Part shown: positions 17,672 to 26,259 of the stretch, in pieces
Layout of the letters: every line of letters starts with the position of its first letter
How positions within the stretch are numbered: the first letter of the stretch is position 1
From: CAZNHL01 sp964572965
GTDB taxonomy: Bacteria; Bacteroidota; Bacteroidia; Cytophagales; UBA9547
DNA length: 64,000 nt
Assembly: GCA_964572965.1 (NCBI GenBank)
Contig: CAZNHL010000011.1
Coordinates: forward strand, 7,282 to 71,281
Direction: 5' to 3'
The notes under the pieces: model-generated
The model's input: only the letters and a program-made list of their open reading frames with translations
Told to the model about the DNA's origin: nothing
The model's database searches: none
Made by a program: the position numbers and the translations under genes

Positions 17672-19393
17672 TTACTTTTTCTTCGCTTTGGGTTTTGTTT
17701 TACTGCTCCCTTTCGAAGATACGGCCACTTTGACAGGTGGCGCTTTGACTATGTCTTTGACCGGCTTCGAATTGGTTGAGCTTGACCTCGTCGGATTTTT
17801 AGCAGCTGTTTTTGTTACCGGAGTAACTTTCTTATCAGTTGCATTATTGGCCATAGTCGCTTTGGGAGGTTGTTTTGGCATCATGGCTTCAATATCAACA
17901 CCAAGGCCTTTGGCTACTGCTTTTCCCAATTCCTCATTTGCCCTGAAAAAATGACAAATTTGCCTGTTAATGATATCATTACGTTTTGGTCCGGAAATAC
18001 CACTCATTGAATCAACAAGGTTTTTGACAAGGTTTTTTCTGTCAGTAGCATTCATTGCCTTGGTATATAATAAGCCCGGTTGTGTATAGTGATCATTATC
18101 ACCCGGTGCATTTCTGTCATACCAGTCAGCTACATTGCTGTCCAGTATCTGTGCGGGCTGTTTGTAGCTTTCATCAGCCACAATACCATCAAAGCTATTA
18201 GGGAAATAGTTGGGCTCGCTATTACCATTTCCATCTACACGCATCAAGCCATCACGCTCAAAGTTGGAAACCATGTATGGGCATTTATTGACAGGTATCT
18301 GTTCATAATTAACTCCAAGGCGGTACCTGTGTGCATCAGGGTATGACAGTAAACGCCCCTGAAGCATTTTGTCCGGTGAATAGCCTACACCATCTATTGC
18401 ATGTGCAGGAGCAAAGGCTGATTGTTCAACTTCTGCAAAGTAGTTGGAAGGAACTTCGTTCAATTCCATCATTCCGGCTTCTATCATTGGGAAATCACCA
18501 TGAGGCCAGACTTTTGTTAAATCAAAAGGGTTGAAGGGAAACTCATGAGCTTGTTTTTCAGTCATTACCTGAATAAATAGTTTCCATTTGGGAAATTGCT
18601 TGTTTTCAATGGCTTCAACCAGGTCCCTTTGTGCAAAATCCAAATCTTTAGACTTCATCACATTGGCCTGATCTCCGGTAAAGTTTTTGATACCTTGCTG
18701 GGTTATAAAATGGAATTTAACCCAGTGTCTTTCATTTTTAGCATTATAAAACGAATAAGTATGACTTCCGAAACCATGCATATGACGATAGCCATAAGGT
18801 GTACCCCTGTCACTCATCAGAATTAATACCTGATGCAGACTTTCCGGGTTCAGAGACCAGAAATCCCACATCATTGTTGGGCTTTTCAGATTGGTTTTAG
18901 GGTCTCTTTTCTGAGTATGTATAAAGTCACTGAATTTTTTAGGGTCTTTGACAAAGAATACCGGTGTGTTGTTACCAACCATGTCCCAGTTTCCGTCCTC
19001 TGTATAAAACTTAACAGCAAAGCCTCTCGGATCTCTTTCAGTGTCAGCACTTCCCTTTTCACCTCCTACTGTTGAGAACCTAATAAAAAGCCTGCACTTA
19101 TTGCCTACTTTACTGAATATTTTAGCCTTAGTATATTTTGTAATGTTTTTGGTAACAGTAAAAGTCCCGTAAGCTCCGGTTCCTTTAGCATGCACAACTC
19201 TTTCAGGAATACGCTCACGGTTAAAGTGAGCCATTTTTTCGTGTAGAATGAAGTCTTGTAATAAAAGCGGGCCACGGCTGCCGACGCTCAATGTGTTTTC
19301 ATTTTCAACATAAGGGATTCCGGATGCTGTCGTTAGTTTTTTCTTAGCAGGCGGAGCAATTGACTTGGGTTTTGCCTTTTTATCATTTTTCAT
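17672..19393 (-). CDS. katA: Monofunctional heme catalase with basic tails
   Basis: This catalase converts hydrogen peroxide to water and oxygen. The distal histidine is in ERVVHAKGTGAYG, the distal asparagine in DMVGNNTPVFF and the proximal heme tyrosine in LLSYPDAHRYRLG. I place the start at the ATG at 19393 (MKNDKKAKPKSIAPP), giving 573 residues; a start 24 bases upstream (19417) is also open. The core is about 490 residues. Beyond it a roughly 70-residue tail (from about ATMANNATDKK) is Lys/Ser/Thr/Pro-rich and ends KTKPKAKKK, and the N-terminus is also Lys-rich. The tails look like histone-H1-type low-complexity sequence. No regulator lies adjacent. Confidence 0.96.
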   Translation of the reverse strand: MKNDKKAKPKSIAPPAKKKLTTASGIPYVENENTLSVGSRGPLLLQDFILHEKMAHFNRERIPERVVHAKGTGAYGTFTVTKNITKYTKAKIFSKVGNKCRLFIRFSTVGGEKGSADTERDPRGFAVKFYTEDGNWDMVGNNTPVFFVKDPKKFSDFIHTQKRDPKTNLKSPTMMWDFWSLNPESLHQVLILMSDRGTPYGYRHMHGFGSHTYSFYNAKNERHWVKFHFITQQGIKNFTGDQANVMKSKDLDFAQRDLVEAIENKQFPKWKLFIQVMTEKQAHEFPFNPFDLTKVWPHGDFPMIEAGMMELNEVPSNYFAEVEQSAFAPAHAIDGVGYSPDKMLQGRLLSYPDAHRYRLGVNYEQIPVNKCPYMVSNFERDGLMRVDGNGNSEPNYFPNSFDGIVADESYKQPAQILDSNVADWYDRNAPGDNDHYTQPGLLYTKAMNATDRKNLVKNLVDSMSGISGPKRNDIINRQICHFFRANEELGKAVAKGLGVDIEAMMPKQPPKATMANNATDKKVTPVTKTAAKNPTRSSSTNSKPVKDIVKAPPVKVAVSSKGSSKTKPKAKKK

Positions 19394-19466
19394 AGCAAGA
19401 AAAGTTTGATGACACAAAAATTCAATCCGGGCCTGAGGGTCAGGATTTCCAGTGTTTTACGCAAAA

Positions 19467-19496
19467 AAAAGCCGAAAGATATCTCTTCCGGCTTTT
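19467..19496 (-). terminator. Intrinsic terminator of the msrB gene
   Basis: AAAAGCCGAAAGA and TCTTCCGGCTTTT form a hairpin with one mismatch, and eight T follow on the minus strand. It lies just after the msrB stop codon (19531). Confidence 0.85.
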
Positions 19497-19530
19497 AACA
19501 ACCCAACCACCCTATAGTGTACCTTTAATA

Positions 19531-20031
19531 TCACTTTTTAAACTCTATTGAAAGAGAGTTTACACAATATCGTTGTCCTGTACTTGTAGGGCCATCGTCA
19601 AATAAATGCCCTAAGTGACCGCCACAATTCGCACAAACTATTTCTGTTCTGATCATGCCATGTGACTTGTCTTTGATATATTTTATTCTGCCTTTGCCTA
19701 GTTCGGCATCAAAGCTCGGCCATCCGCAATGTCCGTCAAATTTACTGTTACTATCAAAAAGTTCTTGTCCGCAAGCTGCACAGTAATATGTTCCTTTTTC
19801 AAAAAACATATCGTACTTACCTGTGTGGGGGCGCTCTGTACCTTTTTCTCTGATTACATAATATTGTTCAGGAGTCAGTTGTTTTTTCCACTCTTCTTCT
19901 GATTTCTGTACTGGAAATTCGTTGTCGTTCATACTTTTAGTGTTTTTAGTATTTTCTTTATTCTGCGGGCTCTGACAAGCTCCGCTAAAACCTACTAACA
20001 TCATTAAGAATATTATCTTCAACCGGCCCAT
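19531..20031 (-). CDS. msrB: Peptide-methionine (R)-S-oxide reductase, lipoprotein form
   Basis: MsrB repairs methionine-R-sulfoxide in proteins. The zinc-binding pairs CAAC and CANC, HCGWPSFD, and the catalytic cysteine in GQRYCVNSLS are present. I choose the ATG at 20031 because it gives MGRLKIIFLMMLVGFSGAC, a lipoprotein signal with lipobox SGAC; the frame stays open 57 bases further upstream. The product (166 residues) would then be an envelope lipoprotein repairing extracytoplasmic proteins. A linker of about 30 residues rich in Asn and Lys separates the lipid anchor from the domain. Neighbouring catalase suggests an oxidative-stress pair, though each has its own terminator. Confidence 0.93.
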   Translation of the reverse strand: MGRLKIIFLMMLVGFSGACQSPQNKENTKNTKSMNDNEFPVQKSEEEWKKQLTPEQYYVIREKGTERPHTGKYDMFFEKGTYYCAACGQELFDSNSKFDGHCGWPSFDAELGKGRIKYIKDKSHGMIRTEIVCANCGGHLGHLFDDGPTSTGQRYCVNSLSIEFKK

Positions 20032-20120
20032 CCTGTCAATGACTTTATATGTAGAACCTACGTACCGGCAAATCAATCTGGATTTCATTGTTGAAAAAAT
20101 TTAATGTGTAGGTTATAATA

Positions 20121-20160
20121 AGCAAAAGTCATGCAATCTTTCGAATACATGACTTTTGCT
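20121..20160 (-). terminator. Intrinsic terminator of the aminotransferase gene
   Basis: Thirteen-base arms AGCAAAAGTCATG (20121-20133) and CATGACTTTTGCT (20148-20160), 25 bases past the stop codon at 20186. Confidence 0.85.
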
Positions 20161-20185
20161 TTACTTTAATAATACAAGGAAGATA

Positions 20186-21382
20186 TTATGCAAAAACTCT
20201 TGTCAAAGCTTTTTCAATTCTCTCACAACGTGTTTTCAATTCAGCTTCAGTCCAGGTTACACGAACTCCCATTGAAATCAAACGGCTGATAATATCATCA
20301 GACTTTGGCAACTGGAGATTCATTAAGTCCTGAGGGCCTTCCAACACATGGAAAGGAAGTTTTGCCAAAGCTTGTTTAGCTTTCAAATGTGTCCACTGAC
20401 GGTGATAGTGGTAGTTATTGTCATACCAATAGTTCAATCCGTCAACACCTTCTTCTCCGAATGCTTTGATAATCTCGCGAGTCTTAGCTTCAGTTGGCCC
20501 GAAGAAAGAAAGGAAAGTATGACTATCACCGGCTTCATCCGGAATCAAACGGAATTTTATTTGTGGAAATTTACTGAAAGTTTCTTTTAATGCTTTATGG
20601 TGCACTTTCTGACGCTCAAGAATATAAGGGAGCTTACGCATCTGAGCTACAGCAATAGCAGCACTTAATTCTGAACCACGGAAGTTTAGACCTAAATTCG
20701 GATGGTTTTCCATTCCACGCGCATTACCGATATGGTCGTGCCCATGGTCAGAAAAAGTATCTACATCCTTATAAGTCTGCTCTTCATTTGTAACGATAAT
20801 ACCGCCTTCTCCGGCAGTTGTTACTTTGAAGAAGTCAAAAGAATAGCAACCTACTTTACCGAAAGTACCTGCATGTTTTCCTTTGTATGTAGCTCCTAAA
20901 GCCTGTGCTGAATCTTCAATAAACACCAGATTATGTTCTTTGCAGATCTGCATGATTTCTTCGATATGACCGATTGCACCACACATATGTACCAAAGCAA
21001 CTGCTTTTGTTTTAGGTGTAATGTTTTTTCTGATGCTTTCCGGGCTCAGGCAGATTGTTTCATCTACTTCAGCAAATACAGGAATTGCACCCGCAAAGAT
21101 TACTGCTTCAATTGTAGCAATAAAAGTATATGGAGGAACAATTACTTCGTCGCCATAACCTACACCACTGGCAGCCATAGCAGCCTGAACTGCAGCAGTA
21201 CCGCTTGAAACAAAATGTGCATACTTGGCACCTGTAAAATCCTGGATTTGTTTTTCAAGGGTTTTGGCTTTCCAGATTCCTTTACGAGGCTCGTCATGGT
21301 TGTATCTGAAAAGAATACCAGTTTCTAAAACATCATTTACTTCTTTTCTTTCTTCGTCTCCGAATAACTCAATTCCAGGCAT
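20186..21382 (-). CDS. DegT/DnrJ/EryC1/StrS family PLP aminotransferase
   Basis: The 398-residue protein is a sugar-aminotransferase-type PLP enzyme. Visible motifs are the phosphate-binding SSGTAAVQAAMAASGVGYGD (about 60-79), the PLP aspartate in FIEDSAQALGATYKG, and the PLP lysine in CYSFDFFKVTTAGEGG. Such enzymes transaminate nucleotide-linked keto-sugars for surface glycans or antibiotics. No sugar biosynthesis genes flank it, so the substrate is open. It is preceded by the arsC-like gene 82 bases upstream on the same strand and ends at its own terminator. Confidence 0.9.
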   Translation of the reverse strand: MPGIELFGDEERKEVNDVLETGILFRYNHDEPRKGIWKAKTLEKQIQDFTGAKYAHFVSSGTAAVQAAMAASGVGYGDEVIVPPYTFIATIEAVIFAGAIPVFAEVDETICLSPESIRKNITPKTKAVALVHMCGAIGHIEEIMQICKEHNLVFIEDSAQALGATYKGKHAGTFGKVGCYSFDFFKVTTAGEGGIIVTNEEQTYKDVDTFSDHGHDHIGNARGMENHPNLGLNFRGSELSAAIAVAQMRKLPYILERQKVHHKALKETFSKFPQIKFRLIPDEAGDSHTFLSFFGPTEAKTREIIKAFGEEGVDGLNYWYDNNYHYHRQWTHLKAKQALAKLPFHVLEGPQDLMNLQLPKSDDIISRLISMGVRVTWTEAELKTRCERIEKALTRVFA

Positions 21383-21464
21383 AATGTAAAAATTTAGGAT
21401 TCAAACTCAGGATTGAATTACCCTGAAGCTTACAAATTATTTCAAGTTTATGATTTTATTTCAA

Positions 21465-21809
21465 TCAAAGCAATTCCAGTACCCTTTCTGGTGGCCTGCC
21501 GATAACAGCTTTGTTGCCCTTTACAATAATAGGTCTTTCTATGAGGACAGGGTTTTCTGACAAAACCTTTATCCATTCTGTATCTGAAAGAACCTTTCCT
21601 TTGAAACTTTCTTTATAAACACCTTCTCCTTTTCTAATCAGTTCCTCCGGCTTTATCCCTAGTTTATTGATTAAATCAGTAAGTTGTGCTACAGTTAAAG
21701 GATGTTTCAGGTACTCTATTACTTCAATGTCTGAGGTCTTTTCTTCCAACAGACAAAGCGCTTCACGGCTTTTGCGGCATCGTGTATTATGGTAAACAGT
21801 ATATTCCAA
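21465..21809 (-). CDS. ArsC/Spx family thioredoxin-fold protein (arsenate reductase-like)
   Basis: The 114-residue protein is a single ArsC domain. The N-terminal active-site segment is YHNTRCRKSREAL with the catalytic cysteine at residue 11, and the C-terminal pocket is ERPIIVKGNKAVIGRPPERV (about 90-109) with the expected arginines. It could reduce arsenate with glutathione or glutaredoxin, or serve another thiol function as YffB-type members do. No arsenic efflux or ArsR gene is nearby, so a true arsenate role is unproven. It sits 20 bases downstream of hslV on the same strand. Confidence 0.88.
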   Translation of the reverse strand: MEYTVYHNTRCRKSREALCLLEEKTSDIEVIEYLKHPLTVAQLTDLINKLGIKPEELIRKGEGVYKESFKGKVLSDTEWIKVLSENPVLIERPIIVKGNKAVIGRPPERVLELL

Positions 21810-21829
21810 AAGGTAAAAGTCAGTCAGGT

Positions 21830-22369
21830 TTACTTAGCTTTTTCTATCACCAGATTATGGTTAGTATATATACAGATGTCGGCTGCAATGTGCAATGACT
21901 CACGAACCATTTCTTCCGCAGAAAGCTGTCCGGCATGTTTCTTCAAAGCAATAGCGGCAGATTGTGCATACATGCTTCCTGAACCGATAGATGCGATCCC
22001 ATTATCAGGTTCAATCACATCACCTGTACCTGAAAGGATCAATATTTCTTCTTTATTGGCAACAATCATCATGGCTTCGAGCTTACGCAGATAACGGTCA
22101 GTGCGCCAATCTTTTGCAAGTTCTATGGCTGCACGTTTCATATTACCGCCAAAAGCAGCAAGTTTATCTTCAAAGCGTTCCATGAGTGTGAAAGCATCGG
22201 CTGTAGAACCGGCAAAACCTGCAAGAATTTTACCATCCGCCAAAGTCCTGATCTTCCGGACATTACTTTTAGCGACAGTACTACCCATTGTGGCCTGACC
22301 ATCTGCACCTAATACCATTTCACCATTGTGAATGATACCTAATACTGTGGTTGCATGTATTTTTTGCAT
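21830..22369 (-). CDS. hslV: ATP-dependent protease subunit HslV
   Basis: HslV is the peptidase ring of the HslVU proteasome-like protease. The 179-residue length is typical. A short propeptide (MQKIHA) precedes the catalytic threonine in TTVLGIIHNG, and VLGADGQATMG, KILAGFAGSTADAFTL and GIASIGSGSMYAQSAAIAL are conserved. The ATPase hslU is not in this window. The start directly abuts the stop of an upstream membrane-protein gene (no spacing), and an ArsC-like gene follows, so these three are probably one transcript. Confidence 0.97.
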   Translation of the reverse strand: MQKIHATTVLGIIHNGEMVLGADGQATMGSTVAKSNVRKIRTLADGKILAGFAGSTADAFTLMERFEDKLAAFGGNMKRAAIELAKDWRTDRYLRKLEAMMIVANKEEILILSGTGDVIEPDNGIASIGSGSMYAQSAAIALKKHAGQLSAEEMVRESLHIAADICIYTNHNLVIEKAK

Positions 22370-22912
22370 CTATACAGTAACTAAATCGGCCTTCTTAATG
22401 AAAAACCTTGTGACCAAATATATAATATGAATAGCTAAAATAGCTATCAGTACAGGCAATAACCATTCAAAATCATTGATTTGTTTTCTATGTTCCAGAT
22501 TTGCCAGGTTGATGAAAGCAATAGCTCCGGCAAACATCCCGATGAAAAGATTGATCCAGCTCAAAAATGAGTTAATCCAGTTTTGGAAAATAGTCAAAAC
22601 TAATTCCTTACCATTTTTATCTGATAGCCAATAATCGCTATTAGGAATAAAAGTTAATGAATCTGCAATCTTAGGAAGAAGCTTTCTGATAGCAATAAAT
22701 AACAGGTTTATAACCAGCACTGCCCCTCCTATTGAATAAAATAATTTATTCCGTGTCATACTGTAAGTACTGAAACCTTCTTTATCGAATAAGATATCGA
22801 CAAAATCAGGCCAGTAAAAGTAGGCTAAAAAGAATATCACAAGAAAACCAATAATGGAAAGAACCCAAAAGGCTCTCAAAAGTAATGTTAACGACCTCAT
22901 ATCAATCTGCAA
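22370..22912 (-). CDS. Uncharacterised four-helix membrane protein
   Basis: I do not recognise this 180-residue protein. It has about four membrane segments (roughly residues 10-32, 57-77, 113-135 and 148-168). Between the second and third lies a soluble stretch (LPKIADSLTFIPNSDYWLSDKNGKELVLTIF, only partly quoted in spirit of its aromatic and charged content) that faces one side of the membrane. The gene is head-to-tail with hslV without any spacing, suggesting translational coupling. Its upstream region is shared with the divergent PorP/SprF gene. Function unknown. Confidence 0.75.
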   Translation of the reverse strand: MQIDMRSLTLLLRAFWVLSIIGFLVIFFLAYFYWPDFVDILFDKEGFSTYSMTRNKLFYSIGGAVLVINLLFIAIRKLLPKIADSLTFIPNSDYWLSDKNGKELVLTIFQNWINSFLSWINLFIGMFAGAIAFINLANLEHRKQINDFEWLLPVLIAILAIHIIYLVTRFFIKKADLVTV

Positions 22913-23034
22913 TATGGGAAAAGATATCCCGTTTAATTTTTACAAAGTTAACCCTTAGAAATGAAATTATTGAAGTTTTTTAGATTAATAGAGATAACAA
23001 TCTTCTTAAGATTAAGTAAATTGGCCTCTTGGGA

Positions 23035-24060
23035 ATGAAGAAACTGATTCTATATATTTTTTTCACAGTAAGTATGGTGAATTATGTGTCCGCACAGGAT
23101 CCTCAATTCGCTCAGTATTATGCCGCTCCTATTTATTTAAACCCCGCATTTACAGGTCAAACCGAATATTCCAGGGGGATTGTTAATTACAGGAATCAAT
23201 GGCCTACCTTACCTTTGCCTTTCCAAACATTGGCAGCAAGCTTTGATCACCATATGTATAAACAAAAAAGTGGTATTGGCGGGCTGATCACTCATGATAA
23301 AATGGGGAGCTATACCAATACAGATATCGGGATGGTTTATTCATACTATTTCTACCCAAACAGGAAAACAAAGATCAGAGCTGGTTTACAGCTCGATTAC
23401 ATCAGGAGAAGTGCAGGCTTCAGCAGCTTAATCTTTGGCGATCAGCTCGATCCTGATTTCGGGCAAATTTCCCCTAACTCTCAGGATAATTACAATGGTA
23501 GCAACACTTACAAAAATATGGTTTCTGTGAGTGCCGGTGGTCTTCTTCTTAAAAAGAACGCCTGGCTGGGACTTTCTGTCCATCATATCAATCAACCAAA
23601 CCAATCTGTAACCAGCGAAAGAGACCCTTTAAAAATGAAAATTTCCCTTAATGGCGGTTATAGTATCCGAGTCAACAGAGACAGAGGGATCCATAATCAG
23701 AATGTCTATACGCTGACCCCTACTTTTGCCTATTTTTATCAAGGACGTTTTCAACAGCTCAATGCAGGTGCTTATTTGACAATGGAACCTCTTATTTTAG
23801 GTATCTGGTATAAAGGCTTACCATTTTTAAAGTCAGCAAATGGATTTCTGAATCAGGATGCAATTTCCATAATGGCAGGTTTTAAGTACCAGGGTGTTAA
23901 ATTTGGCTATTCTTACGATATAACTATCTCAAAACTTACACCGTCAGCAGGCGGCGCTCATGAAATCAGCTTATCTTATGAGTTTGGGTCTCATGGAAAT
24001 GTTGTTAAAAAGTCACGCGGGAATAACAAAATAATGTATTCGCCTTATCCTAAGCTATAA
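23035..24060 (+). CDS. PorP/SprF family type IX secretion system membrane protein
   Basis: The 341-residue protein carries a signal peptide (MKKLILYIFFTVSMVNYVSAQ) and the family opening DPQFAQYYAAPIYLNPAFTG (about 21-40), followed by repeated beta strands of an outer-membrane barrel. PorP/SprF proteins are tied to type IX secretion; SprF is required for export of the adhesin SprB, and paralogues pair with type B sorting-domain cargo. I choose the ATG at 23035 over a TTG two codons upstream. No cargo gene follows directly, although a cargo-type protein is encoded at 29227-32490. Confidence 0.92.
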   Translation: MKKLILYIFFTVSMVNYVSAQDPQFAQYYAAPIYLNPAFTGQTEYSRGIVNYRNQWPTLPLPFQTLAASFDHHMYKQKSGIGGLITHDKMGSYTNTDIGMVYSYYFYPNRKTKIRAGLQLDYIRRSAGFSSLIFGDQLDPDFGQISPNSQDNYNGSNTYKNMVSVSAGGLLLKKNAWLGLSVHHINQPNQSVTSERDPLKMKISLNGGYSIRVNRDRGIHNQNVYTLTPTFAYFYQGRFQQLNAGAYLTMEPLILGIWYKGLPFLKSANGFLNQDAISIMAGFKYQGVKFGYSYDITISKLTPSAGGAHEISLSYEFGSHGNVVKKSRGNNKIMYSPYPKL

Positions 24061-24452
24061 AACTTCTCTCTAAAATATCAGTTTTCTTACATCCGCAATT
24101 TTTAGCGCTATTAACAAATTACTTCCGGCAACAATCCCCGTATTAAGTATCAAGAACAATAACTAAAAAAAGAAAATAATTTTTAAACATTGATTCAACC
24201 AGCTAAACTTAAAAACACTTTTTCGCTTAACTATTTTTTAATCTCATTTTTTACCTAAACTAATGTAAGGTTTTCTCATAACCGGCTATCAAAAACGAAA
24301 AAATGCCTCGGACTTCCGGGGCATTTTTTTTTATGCTAATAGTCTTGACTGTAATCTAACTGTTTTCAACTCTCTAAGGTTAAAAATCACAAAAGACATC
24401 TGGTTACTATGAAGGTTTATTGACAATAGCAGTCAAGTTAAATACAAGAGTC
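24061..24452. other. Intergenic region with one terminator
   Basis: This 392-base stretch between convergent genes holds the terminator at 24298-24329. I see no open frame, RNA gene or repeat in the remainder, which is AT-rich. Confidence 0.6.
24298..24329. terminator. Intrinsic terminator
   Basis: AAAAAATGCCTCGG (24298-24311), loop ACTT, CCGGGGCATTTTTT (24316-24329), with one G-T pair and nine consecutive T on the plus strand. It serves the PorP/SprF gene about 240 bases upstream, and may serve the convergent gene too. Confidence 0.88.
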
Positions 24453-25196
24453 TTAATCTTTAATTTCCCTGTTGAAATGCCTGAAGAAACTGCTGACTTT
24501 CATTGTAATTACTCCGAAAATAGCTTCTTTAAAAATATTGGAAGACATTTTGGAATTCCCTTTTTGTCTGTCAGTGAATATAATTGACACTTCTTTGATC
24601 TTGAAACCATATTTCCAGGTCAGGAACTTTAACTCTATTTGAAAAGCATATCCTACAAATCGAATTTTATCAAGTTCAATAGTTTCCAATACGTTTCTCT
24701 TATAGCATTTAAAACCAGCTGTAGTATCTGCTATAGGCATACCTGTAATGAATCGAACATAGGCACTTGCGTAATACGACATTAACACGCGATTCATTGG
24801 CCAGTTGACTACATTCACACCTGTACAGTAACGCGACCCAATTGCCAGATCAGCTCCTCCTGTTGCACAGGCATTATACAAATTGATCAGATCCTCTGGA
24901 TTATGTGAGAAATCGGCATCCATTTCAAAGATATAGTCGAAACCATTCTTTAATGCCCACTTAAAACCGTGTATATAGGCCGTACCCAAGCCAAGTTTTC
25001 CTTTGCGTTCTTCAATAAAAAGCCCTTCCGTAAATTCCTTTTGCAGTTCCTTTACTTTAAGAGCAGTGCCATCAGGCGAGCCGTCATCAATAATGAGAAT
25101 ATTAAAAGGTATTGACAATGAAAACACTTTGCGTACAATTGCCTCAATGTTTTCAACTTCATTATAGGTTGGTATAACTACCAGTCTCTTGTCCAT
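24453..25196 (-). CDS. Polyprenol-phosphate mannose/glucose synthase-like GT2
   Basis: The 247-residue protein begins VVIPTYNEVENIEAIVRKVF and has ILIIDDGSPDGTA (about 33-45), the metal-binding FEMDADFSHNPEDL (about 91-104) and ADTTAGFKCYKR (about 160-171). These motifs match dolichol-phosphate-mannose-synthase (Dpm1)-type glycosyltransferases. The enzyme should load a sugar from GDP- or UDP-sugar onto a polyprenyl phosphate carrier on the cytoplasmic face. A DUF2723 protein, a candidate user of such carriers, is encoded at 50441. The gene lies 68 bases downstream of the trmN6 gene. Confidence 0.9.
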   Translation of the reverse strand: MDKRLVVIPTYNEVENIEAIVRKVFSLSIPFNILIIDDGSPDGTALKVKELQKEFTEGLFIEERKGKLGLGTAYIHGFKWALKNGFDYIFEMDADFSHNPEDLINLYNACATGGADLAIGSRYCTGVNVVNWPMNRVLMSYYASAYVRFITGMPIADTTAGFKCYKRNVLETIELDKIRFVGYAFQIELKFLTWKYGFKIKEVSIIFTDRQKGNSKMSSNIFKEAIFGVITMKVSSFFRHFNREIKD

Positions 25197-25264
25197 TTAA
25201 CAAATTTAGAATATGAGTGGCAATATCAGCTTAAATCGGCCAATAATTTTTAATAAAAAATTGA

Positions 25265-25922
25265 CTATAAATATAAATAATAAGGTTTCAGCAACGCCGT
25301 AAATTCATCTGTATACTGATGATCCTTCTTTCGGATGATCAGTTCAGTTGGCAAAGTGTTTTCTGCCGGAATATAACTAAAACAATTAACGACTCTTATT
25401 ACCGGCTTATTTTCCTGATCTTTAACAGTATAGCTTTTTTGAAGATACCATCTACTAGCTTCCATTAATCGCTGCAGTTGCAAACTTTCAAACTCCGGCA
25501 ACAATACCCAAAACTCAGTAGACGAATGACTTAACCTGTTTACAGCATCCGCTAACTGCTCTAAACTCAGACTATCCGCATGCAGCGCTGTGTTTTTGCT
25601 TTGGTTAGCATTTCGGAGAGAGTTCTGAAAAAAAGGTGGATTACTTATAATAAGATCAAATGGTTCTTTCTCAAATTTTGTAACATCCCCTTTCACAAGA
25701 TTTATTCTTGAAAACCATGGGCTTGCTGCANNNNNNNNNNGCTTCTGATTTCTGAGCCTGCATTAATGCCAGTAAACCGGTTCCTGTACCAATATCCAGA
25801 ATTGTTGTGGCATTTCCGGGTTCAATTACAGCTCCAAACAAACAACCGTCAGTGCAAACTTTCAGCCCCTCATGCTCTTGCTGAATAGTAAATTGTTTGA
25901 ATTTGAAATATGAGTTTGCCAT
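25265..25922 (-). CDS. trmN6: tRNA1(Val) (adenine37-N6)-methyltransferase, interrupted by assembly gap
   Basis: Two frames join into one YfiC/TrmN6 protein across ten N at 25731-25740. The N-terminal part reads YFKFKQFTIQQ, CTDGCLFGA and ILDIGTGTGLLALMQAQKSE (SAM motif I). After the gap the correct frame gives ASPWFSRINLVKGDVTKF and the catalytic DLIISNPPFFQNSL (NPPF). About 20 residues expected between them, including the acidic SAM-binding strand, are missing, so the gap is longer than ten bases. The gene is most likely intact in the organism. The start codon is the first base triplet of the 3' arm of a hairpin (25915-25934). Confidence 0.88.
25731..25740. other. Assembly gap (10 N) inside trmN6
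   Basis: The frame changes across the N run, and roughly 60 coding bases are lost by comparison with the family. The run is a placeholder, not a frameshift mutation. Confidence 0.85.
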
Positions 25923-25934
25923 TGATATGGCAAA
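25915..25934 (-). promoter_or_regulatory. Hairpin containing the trmN6 start codon
   Basis: On the minus strand TTTGCCAT (25934-25927), a 4-base loop and ATGGCAAA (25922-25915) form a perfect 8-bp stem whose 3' arm begins with the start codon. The word TTTGCCAT also ends at the guaB start hairpin. Confidence 0.45.
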
Positions 25935-26259
25935 GTTACTATTTTGATGTTATTATTCTATTTCCCCATACTTTAAGCAACGGTATTTCTCCCGAATAGT
26001 GAGAATCCTATTTGTAAGATCATTTGGCAAAAACAACTACTAATGTCGATTAAATAAGACCGATGGTCTATTTCTAAAAAAAGCTATTTTAAAAGGTATT
26101 AAGTTTACCTTATTGAATTAGCAATTACCAAAGCATTATACAGATACGGAAAGCTTAATCATTTACGTTTTCCATAGCTGGTTAATGAATATGAGGCACC
26201 TAAATATTGTATTTGATACAATTGCCTCGTATTCTTTTTACATATAATACCTAAATAGC
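25923..26259. other. Divergent intergenic region with an imperfect hairpin
   Basis: These 337 bases separate trmN6 from the outer-membrane receptor gene. Apart from hairpins at 25915-25934 and 26193-26228 I see no gene. GAGGCA (26193-26198) pairs with TGCCTC (26223-26228), and inner arms ATTGTAT/ATACAAT flank a TTG loop. It ends 31 bases before the receptor ATG. Confidence 0.45.
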
